Assembly: GCF_000313135.1 (NCBI RefSeq)
Contig: NW_004457712.1
Location: forward strand, 426,557 to 490,556
DNA: 64,000 nucleotides
Direction: 5' to 3'
DNA from: Acanthamoeba castellanii str. Neff
Taxonomy: Eukaryota > Discosea > Longamoebia > Acanthamoebidae
Position 1 is the stretch's first letter; the number at the start of each line of letters is the position of its first letter. A program made the translations under genes and the position numbers. Positions 56,301 to 64,000 of the stretch are shown here, in pieces. Below the pieces are notes generated by a model. It had not been told where the DNA came from and ran no database searches. It saw nothing but the letters and a program-made list of their open reading frames with translations.

Positions 56301-59300
56301 TCGTCAAGTTCTTCAAGGACCCGGCCTCAAGCGTGAAGCTCATCATCGTGGCCGACAAGTTCCAGACCGGATTCGATGAGCCCATGCTCCACACGCTGTA
56401 CGTAGACAAGCGTCTACGCGGCTCCAACGCCGTACAGACCATTGGTTCGTTCATACCTACATTTGCGTGTGCCGTGGTGCGTGTGCGTGTGCGTGCCGTG
56501 GTGTGTGTGCGTGCGTGCGCCGTGGTGGGTTGCGTGCGCGATATCTAAACTCATCAATGGCTGTTGCTTCTAGGGAGGGCGAACAGAGCGGCGCCGGGCA
56601 AGACGGATACGTGCATTGTAGATTTTGTGAATAGTCGAAAAGACATCGGCCAGGCGTTCGCCCTCTATTGGAAGATCACGACCCTCAAGTGCCATGCCAA
56701 CCGGTGCGAACTCGCCCGCAATCTTCTTCGAGTTCACACACACACACACACACTGACGTCGAGCCGGCCGCGATGTACAGCACTCCGCAGGAGGCCAAGC
56801 TTGACCGAGTCTCGACACGGCTGCTGCAAGTGCCCGGGCTCGAGCAGAAGTCGCTGCAGACATGTGCGTGCACACGACACTCTCTGTCGCTTCGTGTGTG
56901 CGCTTGGGTATGGCCGTAAGCGCTAACCACTTGGCGGGCGGCGCGTCATTTCTATTTCTATTTTGTATATAATAGGTATGGACCATATTACGATCGAGGA
57001 TGCCCTGCGAATGAAGGCCCAGAACAGGGACCGGCTGATCGAAGACGACCTGCGCCAGTATCTGGCGCTGTGCGATCGTCTGCAGGTGGAGAACGCGCGG
57101 ATTCCCTATTCGTTCATCCGCCGCCTTCTGCAGGAGCTGGCCCAATTGCGCCATCGACGCAAGATCAACACCTTCCAAGCGCTCCTCGACAACGTCACCA
57201 TCACCATCGAGAAGATCGAAGAGGAAAAGGGTTCGTCTGTCGTCACCATCATCATCATCCCCGTCTTCATTCTTCTGTGTTCGCTCTTCGCTCTTCCCCC
57301 CCCCACACAATCCCTGATGATGGTCTCCTCTCTCCCACACGCGTAGGCGCCATATTTCTGGGGCCGGACGGGCAGGTGCTGCAGATGCCCTCCGACGAGA
57401 CAGCCAGGAAGCGATTTGTCAGGCAGGAGGTACACAAATTCAGCTCTGCCACTTAGTGTGGTGTGTGTGGTGTGTGTGGTGTGTGTGGTGTGTGTGGTGT
57501 GTGTGGTGTGTGTGGTGTGTGTGGTGTGTGTGTGCGCGCGCGCGCGCATGCGTGTGTGCGTGTGTGCGTGTGCACTCGGGCGAGGTCGCTCACCGTTCGC
57601 GCTGCAGACGATGACGTCGGACCAGATCGTGGAGGCGTCCAACCACGAGTACCATCGGCGGGTGAGCAACATGTGGGGCGACCCCAAGCCGTCCGACGAC
57701 CCGGCCGACGTACCCGAGATCGACAAGAACACACTCGAGTTCGCCCAATCGATCTGGGCCTCGCGGCGGCGGGCCTCCGGGTCGGAGGTACGCTCTTGGC
57801 CTTCCCTCTCGAGATGAAGCAGGAGGGGACGAGCGATTATAAGTCAAGTCTCACTCGCGCTTGGCGCTCTCGATGATGGCAGCCACCGCCGACGGAGGCG
57901 GAGAAGAAGCGGGCCAAGGAGCGGAGGCTGGTGGTGTCGCGCGACGCCTACAGTGTGCTCGACCGTGAGGAGTTCGCCCGCCGCGGACGGCTGCCGCAAG
58001 CCACCCGACCCGCTGCTCGGGACCGCACACCCTCACCCCCGCTGCACTTATCATTTTCATCATCTTCTTCATCATCTTCATCATCATCTTCATCTTCATC
58101 TTCATCTTCTTCATCTTCATCATTATCCTCTTCATCTTCATCATCAGCCCTTCCTTTTAGTCTATTGCCGACTCCGATTTTATCTTCATCGACGGCTGCC
58201 GCGGCTCAGCGGTTGACGTCGTCAGAGCCCGCCCTGCCCTTCGCTTCGTCATCATCGTCATCATCGTCGCCATCGTCATCATCATTAACTTCACTATCGA
58301 CATCGACATCAACTTCCTCATCGCCTTTGCGCATGTCTTCGGGCGATGACGAGCGCTCTTTGCGACGGACGCGAGGTACGCGCGCGCTTTTCATTCATCA
58401 CACACACACACACACACACGAACCCTCACCCGCACCCATGCGATCGTGCGCCCAGAGCGTCGACCGCCGCCCCTGCGCCACCTGATCCAGCTCCTCTCCT
58501 CCGCCACGTGCGACGACAAGGACCGTCGAAAGGCTCTCCGCGCCATGCGGGACCACGTCACCCTCGGTACGTACCAAGCTTACACCTCGTTTCTCGTCTG
58601 ACTTCTGTGTTGGCACCAACACTGTTTGGTTTTTGCTCACAACAGAGGAGAGCTGGGCGGTGGTGCGGGACCTGGACGGGCTGCGGCCGCTCGTCGAGCT
58701 GATCACCAACCGGGAGCGCAGCGCCCTGGAGGACATCTCCAGCAACCTCTCCGAGCGCGGCTGGGCCATCGCCGCCCTGAGCGAGCTCGCCCGCGACGGT
58801 AACCCCCCCCATTTCTATTTCCATACCATTTATTATTTCAAAAAATATGAAATATTATTGTTTGTTATTATTAATAAATGTTAATAATAGTATTACCATT
58901 ACTATTTACAGTGTTTTTTTATTTAATTGTTGTGGTGGTGGTTTGGGCGGCGAGTAGAGCAAAACAGGGAGGTGATGCGGGAGCTGCAGGGGATCGCGCC
59001 GCTGCTGCGGCTCTTGTCGCCCGCGAGCCAGACCCCGCCCTACATCCAGGAGCTCGCGCTCAAGGCCCTTCGCAACATCTGCCTCGACAACGGTGCGTGT
59101 GCGGTCGTGTGTCGTGTATGTCGTGTGTGTCGTGTGTCGTGTGTTCTGAGTGTTGTGTGCCGACACACACAGGGGCCAACCAGCGGCTGGTGCGGGAGCA
59201 GGGCGGTCTGCCCGACGTACTCGCTCTCCTCCTGCAGACCGACAACCATCACCTCCAGCTCGAGGCCGCCGGCACCCTCTCGGTCCTCTCACACGATGGT

Positions 59301-60264
59301 GCGCACCACCCTCCCTCCCTCTCGCTCGCGCCGCCCAGCCACTAATTCTTTTTTTCTTCTCTTTTTCTCTTTTTCTCTTTTATGACAATAGCGGAGGCCT
59401 GCGTGTGGTTGAAGGAGCACGCCACGACCCTGCGGCAGCTGCTCGAGTCGCCGATCACGCCGCAGCACCAGCCCCAGCTGCTGGCCAGTCTCTTCCACAT
59501 CGTCAAGCGGCTTTGCCAGATCGATGTCAATTTCCGCAAGCAGTCGATGAAGGACGAGGCCCTATGGCATCTGACCAACCGACACGCACACGCGCTCCTG
59601 GAGAGGTAACACGCACACGCACACGCACACGCACACGCACACGCACACGCACACGCACACGCACACGCACACCACGTTTCGGTTGGGTGCTTACAATACG
59701 GTGTGTGGCGTTGGTCACAGTCTGGCGAGCGAGGCGCAATCGCTGCGTTCGTTCCTCGATCCGGCCAACTTCAACCACTTCCTGCCGAGCAAGCGCTTCG
59801 TGCCCAACCTCCAGCGAAGCAGGAACGAGATCACCGGCGAACTCATAGAGGGCTCGTCGTCGCCGTCGTCATCAACCGCATCAGCCTCCTCGTCATCGCA
59901 CAACGGCCCGGATGGGCACGCAGGTCTACGGCGCAGTCGTTCGTCCAGCGTGCGGGAGCCGTCCGCTTCGCACAAAAGGAAACGCGAGAACGCACCGGAG
60001 AGCGGTGGTGCGCCCGCAGCACCGCCTTGTCCCGCCCCCGAACCCGACATCACTGGCGCCGCCGCCGCCGCATTCGCGCGAGCCGGGCGGCCTGGACCGC
60101 CGGCGCATGTTCTGGTGCGGCGGATGCGGTCGAACTCGGCGCCCATCGTCAAGCCTCAGCGCCCTCACCAGCAGGCCTTCAAGAGAACTCGGACCGACGA
60201 AGCAGCGTCCAGCACCACAGGCGCGGCGGAGCAGGGACAGGCAGCCAATCCAATTTTGTCGTAA
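53380..60264 (+). CDS. SAM domain / type I restriction HsdR-like helicase / ARM-like repeat protein
   Basis: About 18-20 exons from ATG 53380. A SAM domain (IHWTTPFFERRGLAPADAIR, then GHRIKILKALHDV) is followed by a charged low-complexity linker. An SF2 helicase of HsdR type then runs through LLQHSTGSGKSLTIACLTYC (Walker A), NKIVVMNDRKILDEQL, RPRVIITTMQKF, AIIADEAHRSHG (DEAH), YFSFTCTPNFKALEMFG (motif III), FGVVAAFTQFL, VADKFQTGFDEPMLHTLYVD and LRGSNAVQTIGRANRAAPGK (motifs V-VI), as in type I restriction R subunits and not ordinary DEAD-box proteins. No endonuclease domain was seen. A helical region, a long poly-Ser tract and three to four ARM-like repeats follow (LRPLVELI, IAPLLRLLSPAS, GGLPDVLALLLQ), then a basic, disordered tail ending 60264. 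Frame is kept across all joins checked, but a split into two genes near 57-58 kb cannot be excluded. Confidence 0.75.
54144..54209. repeat. (ATCACC)n microsatellite in intron
   Basis: About eleven perfect six-base units inside the intron that follows PILREG of the SAM/helicase gene; the next exon begins at VVTPRDED. Confidence 0.85.
57456..57533. repeat. 9-bp GT-rich tandem repeat in intron
   Basis: About eight copies of GGTGTGTGT run into GT and CG dinucleotides. It lies in the intron between the exons ending RKRFVRQE and starting TMTSDQIVEA. Confidence 0.8.
58051..58155. repeat. TCA/TCT trinucleotide tract encoding poly-Ser
   Basis: Imperfect trinucleotide repeat in the coding exon of the SAM/helicase/ARM gene, read as a serine run of about 30 residues with a few Leu. 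A second shorter Ser tract is near 58247-58275. Confidence 0.8.
59610..59673. repeat. (ACGCAC)n microsatellite in intron
   Basis: About ten six-base units directly after the donor of the intron following AHALLER in the SAM/helicase/ARM gene. Confidence 0.8.
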
Positions 60265-60362
60265 AACACATGTTGCCAACATACGTTACATATAAAATGT
60301 AAACATGTTGAAACATGTTCTCTTCTTTGTGCCAGTTCTCTCGGCAAACAACAAGAGGTCGT

Positions 60363-63300
60363 TTAGGAGAGCATGCGCAGGTGTTGCATTCGCTCAACGA
60401 GCCGCTGGGTCTGGGCATCGAGGTTCGACTGCGCCTTGCCCTTCCTGTTCCGCCGTCGCTCGCTGCTGTCGCTGTCGGACTCGGGGTCGGTCGAGTGGTG
60501 TCCGTTCTCGTACACCGCCCCCGCCTGCTCGTCCTCCTCCTCCATCGCTCCCTCCTGTCGGTTATTATTGTTATCATCGTCCTCCTCGCTCAGCTCGAAA
60601 CTGAAGTCCTCCGCGTCCTCGTCCAGCTCGCTCCCTCCTCCTGCCAATCCGCCGGGTGAGTCGGAGCGCAAAGGCAACACGCACACGCACACACCACCGC
60701 ACGCAACGCGCAACACTACGCAAGAGACGGACCTCGGGCTGGACTGCCGTTGGCGGAGAAAAGGGATCGATTGAGTCGGGGGTTGGACGAGCCGCCGCCT
60801 CGGTCGCCGCCGTTGCTGAGGCTGCCTCGCCTGGGGGTCATTGAGAGGTACTCGGGGTAGGGCGACTCCTCGCCCGCACGGCTGCCGGCGTCGTCCGCGT
60901 ACTCGTCTTCATCACCGCCGTCGCCATTGCCGTTGGCTTCTTCTTCGCCGGCGCTGGAGGCCTCAGTGTCGGTCGACACTGCGCGCCTCCGCGCGGAGGC
61001 CGACGACGACGAGGGCGGAGCGCGTTGTGTGCTCTTCTGGAGGGACTGTCGGAACTGCTGCCAGCTGGGCGATGGAAGCGCAGATGACGATGACGAGGCC
61101 GGCGACGACGGGAACGGCGCCGACTCCTTCACTTGCTCTGCACGCCGCCGTACAACACAGACCTGCAGGTCAGCAACGTGTTCGCGCGTGCGGTGCGGTA
61201 CATGTCAAGGTGGTGAAATTAATGGGCTCCGCGTACTGGTGGCCCCGACGGGGGTGGCGCCGACACTGAGTCCAGATGGCGCGGGTCGGCCGGGCATCTG
61301 AATCCTGACGTTGGGTCCCGGAGTCCTCTTGGCTCCCTGCTGGTGGCCATCGAGACAGTGTGAGTGTGCACCACACGACACACGACACACACGACACACA
61401 CACGACACACACACACGACACACACCACACACCACACACCACTGCTTACCGTGGTTGCGGTGGCGGTGGGGCGCAGGGCCGACTTGGGGGTCTTCGTGCT
61501 CGCGCCGCCATTAGAGACTCCGCCGGAAGCAACGGGCGTCTGCGGGGGCGGAGGCACCGCGGGTGCGGCCGTCGCGTGGCCGTTGCTGGTCGAGGCCTGT
61601 CGAGGCCGGGTCTGCACCGGGGTGGAGAGCGCCGAGATCGGAGCCGCCGCCCGCATAGCGGATCGCTGTTCGATGTAGAGGGCCTCCTTGTCGAGAAGCT
61701 GCTGCTCGCGTTGCTGCACCACCCAAGCATTGAGAACACGTCAGTGAGACACGACACGACACGACACGACACGACACGACACGACACGTCAGTGAGACAC
61801 GACACGATACGACACATACGACAGGGAACGTACATAAAGAATATCTTCTCTCTGCTTGAGCGACTTCTCCCGCGCTTGAATCAATTTTTCCCTCCGGTCG
61901 ATCTCTTCGCTCTTTCTCTGTTAAAAACAAAAACGATGAGCCACAAGCCAAGCGTTAACGTGGCACGCGAGGCACCATCGAATGAGGAGAGAAAGGACGG
62001 CGTGGGACCAACCTTGGCCAGCTCGATGGCGGTCACGAGCGCCTCCATCTCGCCCAGGTGCGAGTCGAGCTGCTTTCGCTTGAGGTCTATCGACTCCTCC
62101 GCTCTCTGCACACGAACCCCCAGCTCAGTAACACACACGACACACACAACACACACGACACACACACACACACCACAAAGACACAATAAAAAAAACCGCT
62201 GCTGAACCTTGAGCTGGCGCTCCTTGTCGTTGCGTTCGCGCGCAAACTGTCTGCGCTGCTCCTCGAGCACCCGGAACCGGTTCTCAAGCTGTCGCTCCTT
62301 CTCCTCGACCTCAGTGCGCAGGTGGAGCAGGACCGTCTCCTCCTGCTTCATCTCCTCCTCCCGCCGCTCGATTTCGGCCAGCATCTGCTTCTCCTGCTCC
62401 CGCAGCCGTGTTCGCTCTTCCTCCAGCGACTCTTGCATTTCCCTCTCTGCGCCCTCTTCGTGTCAGTGGCCGCACGTACGCACACACGCACACGACACGA
62501 CACGTGCACGCGCGCTGACGGGGCGGCGCTCACCTTTGGTGGTGAGCGCGGTTTCCTTGTCCTGAAGGTGCTGCGCGAGGGCTTCATGCTGTTCCACCTT
62601 CTTCTGGAACTCCTGAATCCGCGCCCATAGCTTCCGCCTCTCGGCATTGACCACCTCTGAACCCACCAACGCGCACGCACACGCACCACCGCACACGCAA
62701 CACACAACACAGCACACGCGCCACCGCACGCACACGTGTGAGACGGGTACTGAGGATGCAGCGAGAGAGAAGTGAGGGAAGGACCTTCTCGCTGGGCTAG
62801 AGCCTGCTTCTGCTGCTCGACCTTGACGTACTCGTGTTCGATCTTCTTCTCCACCTCCTTGAGCTCGTGGTGCAGGAGGATCGCCGCGGAGAACGCGTTC
62901 GCCGGCCCGGCCGGAGGACCGGTCGACGACGACGACGACGTTGGCGACAGCGGCGAAACCGCAGAGGGCGCGCCCGACGACAAGCTGGCTGGTGGCGACG
63001 TCGCGGCGTGGGCGTGGGCGTGGTGATGGGCGTCGTCGGCGCGACGATGACCGGTCGGCGGCTGCTGTGTCGGCTGCTGCGAGGGCGCTGCGAGCTGCGA
63101 GGGCGACAGGGCCGAGGATGATGGAGACGACGAAGAGTAGTAGGACGAGGACGAGGGAGAGGTGGTGAAGGGCGTGGAGAGGATGGAGGTGACGAGCGGC
63201 GGCGCGTACGACGCCGAAGCGGCCCCGGCGTGCGGGGTCCGTGAGCTCGAGGCGTGCGCGTGCTGTGGGTTCCGGTGCGAGTCGAGCGAATGATGACCGG

Positions 63301-64000
63301 CGGCACTGCTGTGAGCACCAGTCGCCGGCGCGCGCGATTCGTAAGAAGACGAGGAGGTGGCGGACGACGACGGAGGAGCCCACGAGCGGGCGCCACCGGC
63401 GCTCACCGAGGGTCGCGTCGTCGACGACCCACCGTTGCTGCCGCGGTCGCCGGAAGATGATGAAGAGAAGAAGGACGAAGCCGACGACGGTGCCGTGGTC
63501 GAAGGAGTGGGCGGGAGCGGGGAGAGGTGGGACGTCGTTGATGAACCGTACGTCGAAGAGTAGGAGGAAGGCGACAGAAACGAAGAAGAAGAAGAAGAAG
63601 ACGTTGAGGGCTGCGCTCCTGGGCGAGCAGTAGCGCGGGCGGCAGAGGCGAAGGAGGAGAGGCCATCGAGTGAAGAGGGCGAGAGGGTGGAGGCGGAGGC
63701 GGAGGAGGAGGGAGACAACCTCGGGTCGGTCGTGGTGGGCTTGCCGTCGGCGAAGTTGCGGATCTGCTGCGCCACGGCCGACTCGAGGCCCTCGAGCGTC
63801 TGGAGGAGGAACACGAGCGATGACGGTTTCCCGTCGCTCAGGGAGGGCGACAGCGGGGGGCCGCCCCCATCGTGGATGTCGGATGAACCAACCGAAGATG
63901 AGGGGACAAACGGATGAGCCCCGGGGGGAGCAAGGGGCGGTGAATCGGTTAGCCCGGCGCTGATGCGGCTGTGTGTAGATGATGAGGGGCCGGATGAGAA
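60363..64000 (-). CDS. Ser-rich coiled-coil protein (5' partial)
   Basis: Minus-strand gene still open at the right window edge; the frame through SSDIHDGG and SLVFLLQTLEGLESAV has no stop to position 64000. A very Ser/Pro/Ala-rich N-terminal region with a His/Ala stretch precedes long heptad-like coiled coils over several exons: LKEVEKKIEHEYVKVEQQKQ, RRKLWARIQEFQKKVEQHEA, LEEERTRLREQEKQMLAEIE, RQLENRFRVLEEQRRQFARE, KRKQLDSHLGEMEALVTAIE, QQREQQLLDKEALYIEQRSA. A disordered acidic C terminus ends RLVERMQHLRMLS, stop 60363-60365. Likely a cytoskeletal or centrosomal scaffold by composition only; no family recognised. Its introns hold CA-rich microsatellites. Convergent with the helicase gene, 98 bp apart. 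Confidence 0.65.
61375..61442. repeat. ACGACAC/CA-rich tandem repeat in intron
   Basis: Imperfect repeats of ACGACAC and CACA units inside an intron of the coiled-coil gene. Confidence 0.7.
61739..61808. repeat. (ACACG)n microsatellite flanked by a direct repeat
   Basis: About seven or eight ACACG units (61750-61788) in an intron of the coiled-coil gene. The block GTCAGTGAGACACGACAC appears before and again after the tract. Confidence 0.75.

Noticed and set aside
57460..57600. Cys/Val/Gly repeat protein in the GT-rich tract
   Set aside because: It is a microsatellite inside an intron; the apparent peptide repeat follows from a 9-bp unit.
62850..63800. Plus-strand Arg/Gly-rich frames opposite the coiled-coil gene
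   Set aside because: They mirror the Ser/Ala/Pro-rich coding strand of the minus gene, have no domain and conflict with the open minus frame.

Overview
The window is nuclear DNA of a free-living amoebozoan, most likely an Acanthamoeba-type organism. This is inferred from the GC-rich, intron-dense, closely packed genes, from introns mostly shorter than about 150 bp with gta/gtg donors and cag/tag acceptors, and from a mix of core eukaryotic genes with amoeba-style domain fusions and a bacterial-type gene. The species cannot be fixed from sequence alone. No rRNA, tRNA, CRISPR array or transposon was recognised. About 30 protein-coding genes fill the window. Two run off its edges: an RNA ligase at the left and a coiled-coil protein at the right.

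Layout. 1-7 kb: an RNA ligase of the T4 Rnl1 type, a Ctr copper transporter, a small mitochondrial-looking protein, an R3H protein like SPAG7, and a secreted protein. 7-21 kb: a large F-box/MATH/ARM-repeat protein, the zinc protein Churchill, a tail-anchored degenerate GTPase-like protein, a saposin-like secreted protein, a JmjC oxygenase with a mitochondrial-like leader, a NUBP1-type Fe-S scaffold ATPase, EMC8/9, an unknown protein and U1 snRNP protein C. 21-31 kb: a membrane-anchored CLU-like protein, then two tandem RhoGAP-C1 genes, the second of which carries a fused PrxQ/BCP-type peroxiredoxin. 31-42 kb: LSM14/Scd6, an ectonucleotide pyrophosphatase, a secreted protein, a SAM-dependent methyltransferase and a membrane protein with a C-terminal J domain. 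42-53 kb: the replication genes CDC45 and POLD2 (convergent), the Sar1 exchange factor SEC12/PREB, an EF-hand-like protein, a DUF2267 protein of bacterial type and a Ras GTPase. 53-64 kb: a long gene joining a SAM domain, a type I restriction HsdR-like helicase and ARM-like repeats, followed by a convergent coiled-coil gene.

The most notable points are the RhoGAP-C1-peroxiredoxin fusion, whose join lies inside one exon, and the SAM/HsdR-helicase/ARM gene, an architecture that recalls both bacterial anti-phage machinery and SARM-like scaffolds. Three otherwise intact genes (U1-C, LSM14, CLU-like) show single-base frame breaks. Two of these fall in C homopolymers and are probably sequence errors. 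Exon joins were worked out by eye from splice consensus and reading frame, so gene ends are firmer than internal exon limits.
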